Of a stretch of 25,384 nt of DNA, positions 13,256-20,508 are shown piece by piece; the stretch's first letter is position 1; each line of letters opens with the position of its first letter. The DNA comes from B2-G16 sp964528085 (GTDB lineage: Bacteria; Bipolaricaulota; Bipolaricaulia; UBA7950; UBA9294). The stretch covers positions 1 to 25,384 of the forward strand of contig CAZGRE010000017.1 in assembly GCA_964528085.1 (NCBI GenBank), given 5' to 3'. The translations under genes were made by a program, and so were the position numbers. The notes under the pieces were generated by a model. That model was not told the DNA's origin and made no database searches. It saw only the letters and a list, made by a program, of their open reading frames with translations.

Positions 13256-15727
13256 ATGAGAGGGAGGATGAAGGGTTCACTGCCGATCGCAATCGCCATC
13301 TGTATCCTGTCCGGCGTCGCATGGGGATCCTCCCCGACGGTGGTAATCAACGAGGTCGCGTGGGGGGGGAGCCCCCTCGATCCGAAGGCGGAATGGATCG
13401 AGCTCGTGAACGGATCGGATGAGGAGATCGATCTTTCCGGCTGGCGCCTCGTTTCATCGGACGGGGCGCCGGACATCCTCCTTTCGGGGAGGATCGGACC
13501 GCTCGACGGTGAAGACCCGAAAAGCGGATATTTCCTCCTTATACGCAGAGGGGGAGCGATCCCCGGAGTCGAACCGGACGGGGTCTACACCGGTGCCCTC
13601 ACCGATCGGGGCGAGGCCCTTTATCTATACGACCGAGACGGAAAGCTGGTCGATACCGCAAACCTCCCGGTCGAGGGAGAGGCCAGTAGTTGGCCGGCCG
13701 GGACGAACGGACGGGGGGATCCCCCGTTCTGCTCGATGGAGCGGGTCGATTACCGCTTACCCGACCGGCCGGACAACTGGACGACGTGCAGGTGCAACAC
13801 CCCTGACCGAGATGAGGTATGCGGGACACCGAAGCGGGAGAACTCATCGTTCAACCTCCCCCCTGTCGCAGGGATGACATACGCACCCGAGTATCCCTCT
13901 CCCGGGGAGGAGGTCGTCTTCGACGCCGGTCCCTCCTTCGATGAGAACGACCCGATCGTATTCTACACCTGGGACTTCGGGGACGGCTCGATCGCATCCG
14001 GCCAGACCGCAAGCCACACCTACGCTGCAACCGGGATCTACCGGGTCGAATTAACGGTCGAAGACTCGAAGGGAGGATCGACGACGATCTCCGCGCATAT
14101 CACCGTCTCCTTCCCCACCCCTCCGATCCCCGATTTCAGCGTCATATCCGAGGAAGGAAGGGTCCTCCGCGTCGGGGACTCCATCACCTTCCGGGATGAA
14201 TCGAGCGGGGAGGGGATCGGGATCGTCGGCTGGGAGTGGGAGTTCGGGGACGGGACGAGCGGGGAGGGGAGTTCGGTAGCACATACCTACTCGGAACCGG
14301 GGGAATACACCGTCTCCCTAACCGTGACCGATGAACGCGGATCGAGGGCGACTCAGACCGATTCGGTTCTGATCGCAAGCCTTCCCCCTACGGCGCGGTT
14401 CACCGTCGAGCCTCCGGTACCGACCGCCGGGGAGAGGGCTGAGTTCGCCGCCGCGGGGTCGTTCGATCCCGACGGGAAGATCGCGAAATTCCGGTGGGAC
14501 TTCGATGGGGACGGTACGATCGACCTAGAGACGGAAGACCCGACCGTGACATACACATATCGAGAGGGCGGGACGGCCCTACCGACCCTGTGGGTGATCG
14601 ATGAGAACGGGGATACATCGGAGGCGTATACGGTCGAGATCCGGGTGAACGCCCCGCCGGTAGCCGGATTTCAGATCTCCTCCTTCGCCGCGATGGAGCT
14701 CGAGGGGATCGCCTTCACCGATTGTTCGTACGATGAGGATGGGACGATCACCGCTTGGCGATGGGATTTCGGCGACGGGGAGACGTCTTGCCAGAGTTCA
14801 TCCACCCACGCATTCAAGGCCGATGGGGACTACACCGTCTCCCTCACCGTCACCGACGATGACGGTGCGCAGGGTACGGCCGACGCTCTCGTAACCGTCA
14901 CCAACCTCCCCCCTGTCGCCTCGCTCAGCGTGGATCAGACGATCCGCCCGACAGGGGCGGAGTTCAGGTTCGACGGTTCGGGATCGAACGATCCGAGCCC
15001 CGCCGGGAGGATCGTAGCCTATGAATGGGACCTCGATGACGACGGGGGTTTCGACCTGAAGACAACCTCCCCCACCCTATCCTACGCCTACGCCGATGAT
15101 GGGGTATACCGCGTACGCCTCCGCGTCACCGATGACGACGGTGCGAGTGCAACCTCCGAGCCGGTGACGGTGACAGTGGAGGATCGGCCGGCGGTGGTCA
15201 GCCGGGTCGAGTTCACCCCCCTCGAACCGACCGATGGGGACGAGGTGTCGTTCGTCCCGACCGCCTTCGATCCGGACGGAACGATCATCTGCTGGCTATG
15301 GGAGTTCGGGGACGGATCCATGGCGGACGTCGAAACCCCCTCGCACACGTTCCAAGACGACGGGGTATACCCAATCTCGCTCACCGTAACCGACGACGAC
15401 GGGATGAAAACAGTATTTCAGGTTGAGATCGAGGTTGCAAACGCCCCTCCGATCGCCGAGTTCACGGCAACGGTGAATGGGGATAAGGTCACGTTCGACG
15501 CCCGATCCTCATACGATCCGAGCCCGAACGGACGGATCGCCCATGTCGCCTGGGACTTCGGGGATGAGACGACATGCCCCGGCGAGGGGGGCGGGTGCGA
15601 CGGGACCGACCCGCTCAGGCCGGTCCATACCTTCCCGGCCCCTGGCGTTTACACGGTCAGATTGATCGTCATCGACGAGGATGGCGGGATCGGAGGGGCC
15701 GAGCGTCGGATCAGGATAACAGGGTGA
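13256..15727 (+). CDS. Exported protein with lamin-tail domain and seven PKD domains
   Basis: This 823-residue protein begins with a signal peptide (positive MRGRMKG, hydrophobic core to about residue 24). Residues 26-175 look like a lamin-tail domain (VVINEVAWGG, AEWIELVNGSDEEIDLSGWRL, FLLIRRGG), a beta-sandwich common in bacterial surface proteins and nucleases. A short Cys-rich link with five cysteines follows. Then come seven PKD beta-sandwich domains, each with the WDFGDG / HTY / Y.VSLTVTDDDG pattern. No catalytic domain, membrane anchor or sorting signal is seen at the C-terminus. It is probably a secreted adhesive or structural protein. The ATG at 13256 is chosen because GAGGAGG lies seven bases before it. 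The stop overlaps a possible GTG of the next gene. Confidence 0.9.
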   Translation: MRGRMKGSLPIAIAICILSGVAWGSSPTVVINEVAWGGSPLDPKAEWIELVNGSDEEIDLSGWRLVSSDGAPDILLSGRIGPLDGEDPKSGYFLLIRRGGAIPGVEPDGVYTGALTDRGEALYLYDRDGKLVDTANLPVEGEASSWPAGTNGRGDPPFCSMERVDYRLPDRPDNWTTCRCNTPDRDEVCGTPKRENSSFNLPPVAGMTYAPEYPSPGEEVVFDAGPSFDENDPIVFYTWDFGDGSIASGQTASHTYAATGIYRVELTVEDSKGGSTTISAHITVSFPTPPIPDFSVISEEGRVLRVGDSITFRDESSGEGIGIVGWEWEFGDGTSGEGSSVAHTYSEPGEYTVSLTVTDERGSRATQTDSVLIASLPPTARFTVEPPVPTAGERAEFAAAGSFDPDGKIAKFRWDFDGDGTIDLETEDPTVTYTYREGGTALPTLWVIDENGDTSEAYTVEIRVNAPPVAGFQISSFAAMELEGIAFTDCSYDEDGTITAWRWDFGDGETSCQSSSTHAFKADGDYTVSLTVTDDDGAQGTADALVTVTNLPPVASLSVDQTIRPTGAEFRFDGSGSNDPSPAGRIVAYEWDLDDDGGFDLKTTSPTLSYAYADDGVYRVRLRVTDDDGASATSEPVTVTVEDRPAVVSRVEFTPLEPTDGDEVSFVPTAFDPDGTIICWLWEFGDGSMADVETPSHTFQDDGVYPISLTVTDDDGMKTVFQVEIEVANAPPIAEFTATVNGDKVTFDARSSYDPSPNGRIAHVAWDFGDETTCPGEGGGCDGTDPLRPVHTFPAPGVYTVRLIVIDEDGGIGGAERRIRITG
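13862..15720 (+). repeat. Seven tandem PKD-domain coding repeats
   Basis: Seven diverged units of about 265 bases each encode PKD domains. Each can be followed by its PPxAxF start, W(D/E)FGDG centre and Y.V.L.V.D..G end. Unit lengths vary and the units differ at many sites, so this is an old duplication rather than a recent one. Domain 3 and domain 5 have WDFDGDGTIDL and WDLDDDGGFDL instead of WDFGDG. Confidence 0.85.
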
Positions 15728-15738
15728 GGAAGGTGACG

Positions 15739-16779
15739 ATGTTCAACATCCGGGAGGCAGTGAGGGAAGACAACGAGGAGCTCCTCCGTCTTGAGGCAAA
15801 AAGCCCGCAGGGGACTGGGGTGGCGATCGTCATCGATCGCGACGACTATTTCTACCGCTCGGCCCTCCACGACAACGGGAAGGTGATGATCGCCGAGGAG
15901 GAGGGGAAGATCGTCGGGGTGATGGCCTACGCGCTGAAGGACGTCCTCATCGGCGGGGAAGAGGAGCGCGTCGCCTACTTCTACGACCTCCGCGGCGAGG
16001 CCACCTACCGGCGGAGCATGAAGCGCGGCCTCTTCCGGCTGTGGAAGGCGGTCGAGGCCGAGATCGAGTCGGGGGGGGCGGCGTTCATCTACGGCCACGT
16101 GAAGGCGGACAATCACGCGTCGCTCACCGTGGCGACGAAGATGGGGGCGAAGATCGCGGCTTCATTCTCGGTCCTCTCGATCTCCACCCTCCCAGGGGAA
16201 GTGGAGGGGCTCGACCCGCACCTCGACCGGCTCGAGGAGGAGGTCTCCCGGCTCGAACGGATGGTCGGCGAACGCTCCCTCAGGCCGATCTCGCTCCGGG
16301 AACCGTACCTGCGCGGCGCGGAGCTCGGCTATCTGAACGGGATCTACCGGCTGGAAGAGGATGCCTCCTTCGCCCAGGTCAGCGCCTGGGACCTGTCGCG
16401 GATCTACCGGGGCCGTGTCGTGAGGATGCCGATCACCCTCCGTCTCCTCGGCCTCCTCCTCAACCCGGCCGCCCGGTTCCTCCCCCTCCCCCGCATCCCC
16501 AAGGTCGGGGAGCGGATCGCCTACCTTCAGCTGTTCGACCCGGTCTGTCAGGGGAAGGAGGGAAACAGGCTGATGAAGGAACTGTTAGGGAAGCTGCAAC
16601 GGGCTGCGTATGCGAACGGGTTTGACATCATCACCCTATTCGCCTACCAGGACGACCCGCTCGCCGGAGTACCGAGGTTCTTCCCCCAGAAGGTCCTTCA
16701 CTACCACACGATGGTCTGGCCGATCCTCTCCGAGGAACTCCCGCCCCGCCCCTTTTACCTCGACATCCGCGACATCTAG
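15739..16779 (+). CDS. GNAT-family acetyltransferase with a long unrecognised C-terminal half
   Basis: The 346-residue protein has a GNAT-like N-terminal half: NIREAVREDNEELLRLEAKSP (strand and helix 1), VMIAEEEGKIVGVMAYAL (strands 2-4), YFYDLRGEATYRRSMKRGLFRLWKAVE in place of the acetyl-CoA binding loop and helix, and IYGHVKADNHASLTVATKMGAK, the classic N..a...y.k.GF end. The usual Q/RxxGxG/A loop is not well kept. Residues about 150-346 are not recognised; they hold a charged helix (LDRLEEEVSRLERMV) and a hydrophobic LRLLGLLLNPAARFLPLPR stretch, and could be a second degenerate GNAT domain. AGGAAGG lies five bases before the ATG. A GTG at 15724 overlapping the previous stop is an alternative. 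The acceptor is unknown. Confidence 0.72.
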   Translation: MFNIREAVREDNEELLRLEAKSPQGTGVAIVIDRDDYFYRSALHDNGKVMIAEEEGKIVGVMAYALKDVLIGGEEERVAYFYDLRGEATYRRSMKRGLFRLWKAVEAEIESGGAAFIYGHVKADNHASLTVATKMGAKIAASFSVLSISTLPGEVEGLDPHLDRLEEEVSRLERMVGERSLRPISLREPYLRGAELGYLNGIYRLEEDASFAQVSAWDLSRIYRGRVVRMPITLRLLGLLLNPAARFLPLPRIPKVGERIAYLQLFDPVCQGKEGNRLMKELLGKLQRAAYANGFDIITLFAYQDDPLAGVPRFFPQKVLHYHTMVWPILSEELPPRPFYLDIRDI

Positions 16780-16781
16780 GT

Positions 16782-17441
16782 TCACGCGGCAATTCGATAC
16801 CCGAACCCCCGGACGGTGACGATCAGCCGGGGATCCTTCGGGTTCTCTTCCAGCTTTCTCCGCAAGAGATAGATGTACTTCTGCACGTCCTGGACCGTGG
16901 CGTGGCCGCGCGGCCACAGCCTCCTGCGGATCTCACCGCTTGAGAAGACGCGGCCGGGAGAGGAGTAAAGGAGGCGGAGGAGCTCGTACTCCTTGGGGGA
17001 GAGGGTGACCCGCCTCGCGCCGACGATGACCTCCTTCCGGACATCATCGATCCGAAGATCGATCCCCGGGCGGGCGGCAGCGAGCGTCCGGCGGACGACA
17101 GCGGCGATCCTCGCCTTCAACTCATCGAGGTTGAACGGGATCGAGACGACGTCGTCCGCCCCTCCGGTGAGCGCCCGCACCCGATCCTCGGCCCGGCCGA
17201 GAGCGGTCACCACCACGATCGGGGGCCCCACCTCCCGGAGCTGGGCGAGGAGCTCCCACCCCTCATCGTCGGGATGATCGATCCCAAGGAGGAGGAAGTC
17301 TCCTCTCCCCGCATTGAGGAGATCACGCGCCTCAGCGACGGTCTCGACGATGGTGACGTCGTATTCAGGGGAGAGCCCCTCCTCAAGGAGGTCGGCCGTC
17401 GCCGGATCGGACTCGCGGATCAGGATACGTACTCGGGTCAT
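16782..17441 (-). CDS. OmpR/PhoB-type response regulator with a degenerate receiver domain
   Basis: The 219-residue protein has a receiver-like domain (1-118) and a winged-helix OmpR-type DNA-binding domain (about 128-218) with intact landmarks: LSPKEYELLRLLYSSPGRVFS, VQDVQKYIYLLRRKLEEN and TVRGFGYRI. The receiver lacks most active-site residues. The acidic pair is E10-S11 rather than Asp-Asp, the phosphoacceptor position is G53 (LLLGIDHPDDEGW), and the conserved lysine before PF is I101. Threonine T79 remains. It therefore probably is not controlled by normal phosphorylation. No histidine kinase is nearby. It lies 43 bases downstream of ftsZ on the same strand and may share its transcript; its Shine-Dalgarno is weak. 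Its target genes are unknown. Confidence 0.88.
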   Translation of the reverse strand: MTRVRILIRESDPATADLLEEGLSPEYDVTIVETVAEARDLLNAGRGDFLLLGIDHPDDEGWELLAQLREVGPPIVVVTALGRAEDRVRALTGGADDVVSIPFNLDELKARIAAVVRRTLAAARPGIDLRIDDVRKEVIVGARRVTLSPKEYELLRLLYSSPGRVFSSGEIRRRLWPRGHATVQDVQKYIYLLRRKLEENPKDPRLIVTVRGFGYRIAA

Positions 17442-17484
17442 TTTCGTCCGTTCGAAGGGTTTAACCTATCCAAATGGAGGGGAT

Positions 17485-18843
17485 TCAATCGGGCTTCTCC
17501 CCCTCGCCCGTCTTCCTCTCGCGCCGGAGGAACGTCGGGAGATCGAGGTCCTCATCCGTCGAGATCCTCTCCCGGCGGGGCTGCCCGCGGTGCTCCTTCC
17601 CGACCGTCCCTCCCTCATGAAAGTCGGCGGCGATCACCGTGATCCGTATCCGGCCCGTCAGGTCATCCCGGACGACCGCGCCGAATACGAGATCCGACTC
17701 GGTCGCGGTGGCGCGCCTGATCTGATCGGCCGCGACCGTCACCTCTCCCAGGGTGAGGTCTCTCCCACCGGTAACGTTCATGATGAGCTTCCGCGCCCCC
17801 CGGATCGAGTTCCCCTCGAGGAGCGGGTTGGTGCTCGCGATCTTCGCCGCTGCGATCGCCCTCCCCTCCCCCGACGCCTCTCCCATCCCCATCATCGCGT
17901 CGCCGGCGCCGGCAAGGACGTTCCGGATATCGGCGAAGTCGAGGTTGATCAACCCGCGGATCGTGATCAGATCGGATATCCCCCGGACCCCTTGGTGAAG
18001 GATCCCATCCGCCAGCTCGAACGCCCGGAGCATCGGCATCCCCTTGGCGCTCGTCTCGAGGAGGCGATCGTTCGAGACAACGATCAACACGTCGGCCGCT
18101 TTTCTCAGCTGGTGCAACCCCTCCTCGGCCCGCTCCCGGCGCGTCTCCCCCTCGAACGAGAACGGAAGGGTCACCACGCCGACCGTGAGGGAGCCGGCCT
18201 CCTTGGCGATCTCGGCGATCACCGGCGCGGCACCCGTCCCGGTCCCGCCCCCCAATCCGGCGGTAACAAAGACGAGGTCCATCCCCTGCACGAGGCGGGC
18301 GATCTCCCAGCGGGACTCGAGCGCCCCCTTCCGTCCCTTGTCGACGTCTCCGCCCGTCCCCCGGCCGCCGGTGATCTCCGTGCCGAGCTGGAGCTTCTCC
18401 CCGACCGTCGATGCATCGAGTACCTGCTTATCCGTATCGACGGCGACGAGGCGGACGCCGTATAGGCTCTCCTCCTGCATCCGCGTCACGGCGTTCACCC
18501 CACCGTCCCCGATCCCCACCACAAGGAGGCGGGCGGGGGGGCGGTCGGAGTGGAGCGGGTGCGGACGTCCATCAGACCGGGCCTCGCCGATTATGATCTC
18601 ACGCTCCCCGATCAGGCGTCCGACCACCTCGGCCAGCTTCTCCAACTTCTTCAGGGAGTACTCCCGTTTGTACCGGCTGTCGATGGTGATCGTAAGCCTC
18701 TCAGCGGTGAGGTCTATCTTATCTTCATCTTCCGGAAGGCAGGCACGGAGGATCCTGTCATCGATCGCGGAGCGGATCTCCCTCCACACCCCCTCGACCG
18801 ATCCTCCGCCCTTCTTCCCTTCCATCCGATCGTCTTCGTTCAT
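17485..18843 (-). CDS. ftsZ: Cell division protein FtsZ with an unusual N-terminal domain
   Basis: FtsZ is the tubulin-like GTPase that forms the division ring. The core runs from about 105 to 407: GIGDGGVNAV (110-119), the GGGTGTG signature at 198-204, the LPFSFEG loop, and the catalytic T7 loop NLDFAD at 300-305. The tail DLPTFLRRE (434-442) matches the conserved peptide that binds FtsA or SepF, after a linker of only about 27 residues. The odd part is residues 1-104, absent from ordinary FtsZ. Residues 16-87 have a helix-strand-strand-helix-strand pattern (VWREIRSAIDD, LTITIDS, LKKLEKLAEVVGRLIG, REIIIGE) like DnaA domain I. The usual NTD motif reads DTD (136-138). A GGAG site lies seven bases before the ATG. 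No ftsA or ftsQ is adjacent. Confidence 0.95.
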   Translation of the reverse strand: MNEDDRMEGKKGGGSVEGVWREIRSAIDDRILRACLPEDEDKIDLTAERLTITIDSRYKREYSLKKLEKLAEVVGRLIGEREIIIGEARSDGRPHPLHSDRPPARLLVVGIGDGGVNAVTRMQEESLYGVRLVAVDTDKQVLDASTVGEKLQLGTEITGGRGTGGDVDKGRKGALESRWEIARLVQGMDLVFVTAGLGGGTGTGAAPVIAEIAKEAGSLTVGVVTLPFSFEGETRRERAEEGLHQLRKAADVLIVVSNDRLLETSAKGMPMLRAFELADGILHQGVRGISDLITIRGLINLDFADIRNVLAGAGDAMMGMGEASGEGRAIAAAKIASTNPLLEGNSIRGARKLIMNVTGGRDLTLGEVTVAADQIRRATATESDLVFGAVVRDDLTGRIRITVIAADFHEGGTVGKEHRGQPRRERISTDEDLDLPTFLRRERKTGEGEKPD

Positions 18844-18860
18844 GGCAAGCTCCTCGCCCC

Positions 18861-18889
18861 ATTCTGTACGGCGAAACCGCCCAAGTCAA
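18861..18889 (-). promoter_or_regulatory. Candidate promoter for ftsZ
   Basis: On the minus strand TTGACT (18889-18884), a 17-base spacer and CAGAAT (18866-18861). The expected start lies about 10-15 bases before the ftsZ ATG. Confidence 0.55.
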
Positions 18890-18905
18890 TCCCGCTGGAC
18901 GGCGT

Positions 18906-18934
18906 TTGCCGCGCTTATGGGGGTAAACTACCAT
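18906..18934 (+). promoter_or_regulatory. Candidate promoter for the small membrane protein gene
   Basis: TTGCCG (18906-18911), a 17-base spacer and TACCAT (18929-18934). The expected start falls at about 18941, the ATG itself, so the message could be leaderless. It is divergent from the ftsZ promoter 17 bases away. Confidence 0.4.
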
Positions 18935-18940
18935 TTCGGT

Positions 18941-19204
18941 ATGAGCCTCGAAAGCGTATGGAACGTGTTGAGATGGATCCTCGCCGCCCTCGCCGCCGGG
19001 TTCATCGGGCAGTTCGGAAGATTCCTCGCCATCAGGATAATCGAGCGGAGGAGGAGGGCCGAGATCGAGCGGAGGGGAAACGCCGAATCGCTCCCGTATG
19101 AACTGGAGAAGACACGGATCGAGGAGCTTCAGAAGATCGAAAAGAAGAGGGCAAAGGCGGAGGTAAAGAGGCTTAAGAAGCTGAAAAAGGACGAGCCTGG
19201 TTAG
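18941..19204 (+). CDS. Small single-pass membrane protein with a charged coiled-coil tail
   Basis: I do not recognise this 87-residue protein. Residues 7-32 (WNVLRWILAALAAGFIGQF and on) form a membrane helix. Residues 33-87 are very rich in Arg, Lys and Glu and should form a cytoplasmic helix or coiled coil (EKTRIEELQKIEKKRAKAEV). No Shine-Dalgarno precedes the ATG at 18941; an in-frame ATG at 18917 is an alternative, but the candidate promoter covers it. A much longer frame runs upstream, but it is antisense to ftsZ and not real. The gene is divergent from ftsZ, which hints at a role near the membrane or in division, but this is only positional. Its stop overlaps the rpmF stop by four bases. 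Confidence 0.6.
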   Translation: MSLESVWNVLRWILAALAAGFIGQFGRFLAIRIIERRRRAEIERRGNAESLPYELEKTRIEELQKIEKKRAKAEVKRLKKLKKDEPG

Positions 19205-19395
19205 TCCTTCTTCTTCTCAACGTGGGCGACGATTTCCATCCCGTTGTAGTAGCCGCAATGCGGGCATACGCGATGAGGGAGCTTTATCTCATGGCAATGC
19301 GGACACTCGCTCGTTGCGAGCGGGTCCATCTTCTTCCAATGATTCCGGCGCATCCGCCCCTTGGAAGCGGACGTCCTATACTTCGGTACTGCCAT
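19201..19395 (-). CDS. rpmF: 50S ribosomal protein L32
   Basis: L32 is a small zinc-binding protein of the large ribosomal subunit. The 64-residue sequence starts MAVPKYRTSASKGRMRRNHW, the typical basic N-terminus, and has a zinc ribbon with C31-x2-C34 and C44-x2-C47 (CPHCHEIKLPHRVCPHCGYY). The ATG at 19395 is preceded by GGAGGAG; the longer ATG at 19416 would place this Shine-Dalgarno inside the gene. It lies 46 bases after dtd on the same strand and is probably cotranscribed with it. The usual neighbours plsX or fabH are absent. Confidence 0.96.
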   Translation of the reverse strand: MAVPKYRTSASKGRMRRNHWKKMDPLATSECPHCHEIKLPHRVCPHCGYYNGMEIVAHVEKKKD

Positions 19396-19441
19396 CTCTC
19401 CTCCCCCTATCGGCAAGCGGTCATGCTACAGAGAAGGAAGT

Positions 19442-19900
19442 TTAAGCGCCAGTCCCCTTCGAATCAACCTCGATGATGATCGTGACCGGCCCGGCGTTCA
19501 CCGACTCGACCGCCATCTTCGCCCCGAAGCGGCCGGTCTCGACATCGACCCCCTCAGCACGGAGGGCAGCGACGAACCCATCGAACAGGGGACGTGCGAC
19601 ATCGGGAGGGGCGGCGGTGGCGAAGCTCGGCCGGCGTCCCTTCCTCGTATCGGCGTACAGGGTGAACTGAGAGACGGCGAGGACCGCGCCGCCGACATCG
19701 CGTAAGGAGAGGTTCATCCTCCCCGAATCGTCCTCGAAGATCCGAAGCGAGACGATCTTTGATGCCAGCCTCCCCATGTCGAGGGTCGCATCCTGAGAGG
19801 AGATCCCGACGTAAAGGAGAAGCCCCTCCCCGATCCCGGCTATCCGCTCGCCATCGACGTCGACGGAGGCCCGTTTCACCCGCTGAACGACGAGGCGCAC
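19442..19900 (-). CDS. dtd: D-aminoacyl-tRNA deacylase
   Basis: Dtd frees tRNAs wrongly charged with D-amino acids or glycine. The 152-residue protein matches the family along its length: MRLVVQRVKRASVDVDGE at the start, GLLLYVGISSQD, the active-site SQFTLYAD motif, KGRRPSF, and the late NAGPVTIIIE motif of the NxGPVT type; the two motifs form the chiral proofreading pocket of the dimer. The start is a GTG, one base after the stop of the RNase H-like gene, with GAGGGTTGAG before it. It is the third gene after tRNA-Met in a run of translation genes. Confidence 0.95.
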   Translation of the reverse strand: MRLVVQRVKRASVDVDGERIAGIGEGLLLYVGISSQDATLDMGRLASKIVSLRIFEDDSGRMNLSLRDVGGAVLAVSQFTLYADTRKGRRPSFATAAPPDVARPLFDGFVAALRAEGVDVETGRFGAKMAVESVNAGPVTIIIEVDSKGTGA

Positions 19901-19901
19901 C

Positions 19902-20423
19902 TCAACCCTCTTCCTGAAGGCGTTCGGCGTAAGCGATCAGCCGCTGCATCGCCTGATCGCTCAGGGTGGATGCGCGGGCGCGGAGGACGAGCTCGAGCCG
20001 CTCCCGCGTCATCTGCGCCTTTATGCTCCGATGGAACGCCTCCTCGACCAGGCGGGGGGCGCGGAAGTTGGCGTCCCGGTCGACGTAGTTCACCCGCCAG
20101 CGGGGGAACTGGTTGAGCAGCCCGATCGCGATCTCGATCAGGTGCTTTATGTGCGGGGAGCGCGTCTCAAACACCCCGTTTATCCGATTCGCCAGAAGCT
20201 GGTTATCGGTGAAGAAGATCACCGATTCGGGGCTGTAGGGGAGGGTATGCCGACACGCCTCGATCAGAGCCCGGTATTCGGCGACCTCGCTCGTCGCCCG
20301 GCCGATCAGGCGCGACACCTCCTCAACGACGTTCCCATCCTTGTCGGTGATCGCAATCCCGATGCTCGCCTCGCCCGGCTCGCCCCGCGATCCGCCATCG
20401 ACGTACACGAATAGTTTATCCAT
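19902..20423 (-). CDS. RNase H-like (reverse transcriptase-like) protein missing one catalytic Asp
   Basis: The 173-residue protein has an RNase H fold. D9 (YVDGGSRGEPG), E49 (TSEVAEYRALIEA) and D73 (FFTDNQLLANRI) match the first three catalytic acids of RNase HI. The fourth, normally the Asp in N..AD.LA, is replaced by Pro: VDRDANFRAPRLVEEA has P123 at that place. The last 40 residues form a helical extension (MTRERLELVLRARASTLSDQ) of unknown role. It may be a weak nuclease or a nucleic-acid binder. The ATG stands four bases after the 3' end of tRNA-Met with only AAGG between, so the gene must be on the tRNA transcript; the short spacing makes a normal Shine-Dalgarno unlikely. It runs one base before dtd. 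Confidence 0.83.
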   Translation of the reverse strand: MDKLFVYVDGGSRGEPGEASIGIAITDKDGNVVEEVSRLIGRATSEVAEYRALIEACRHTLPYSPESVIFFTDNQLLANRINGVFETRSPHIKHLIEIAIGLLNQFPRWRVNYVDRDANFRAPRLVEEAFHRSIKAQMTRERLELVLRARASTLSDQAMQRLIAYAERLQEEG

Positions 20424-20427
20424 CCTT

Positions 20428-20499
20428 TGGGTCCACCAGGATTCGAACCTGGGACCGACCGGTTATGAGCCGGTTGCTCTGCCGCTGAGCTATGGACCC
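20428..20499 (-). tRNA. tRNA-Met (anticodon CAU), elongator type
   Basis: A complete 72-base cloverleaf on the minus strand. The seven-pair acceptor stem starts GGGTCCA, the D arm is GCTC/GAGC, the anticodon stem ACCGG/CCGGT holds loop CTCATAA, the T stem CCAGG/CCTGG holds TTCGAAT, and the discriminator is A. CCA is not encoded. It is not the initiator: position 1 pairs with 72 and the anticodon stem lacks the three G-C pairs. tRNA-Ile(CAU), modified by TilS to lysidine, cannot be excluded by eye. The gene starts only about three bases after the predicted transcript start and ends four bases before the next ORF. Confidence 0.95.
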
Positions 20500-20508
20500 T
20501 GCTACCCG

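Noticed and set aside
13862..15720. Direct repeats that could be a CRISPR or satellite array.
   Set aside because: The periodicity of about 265 bases is coding and reflects seven PKD domains; there are no short identical repeats with spacers.
18044..19204. A 386-codon plus-strand frame ending with the small membrane protein.
   Set aside because: Most of it is antisense to ftsZ and low in complexity. Only the part from 18941 looks like a protein.
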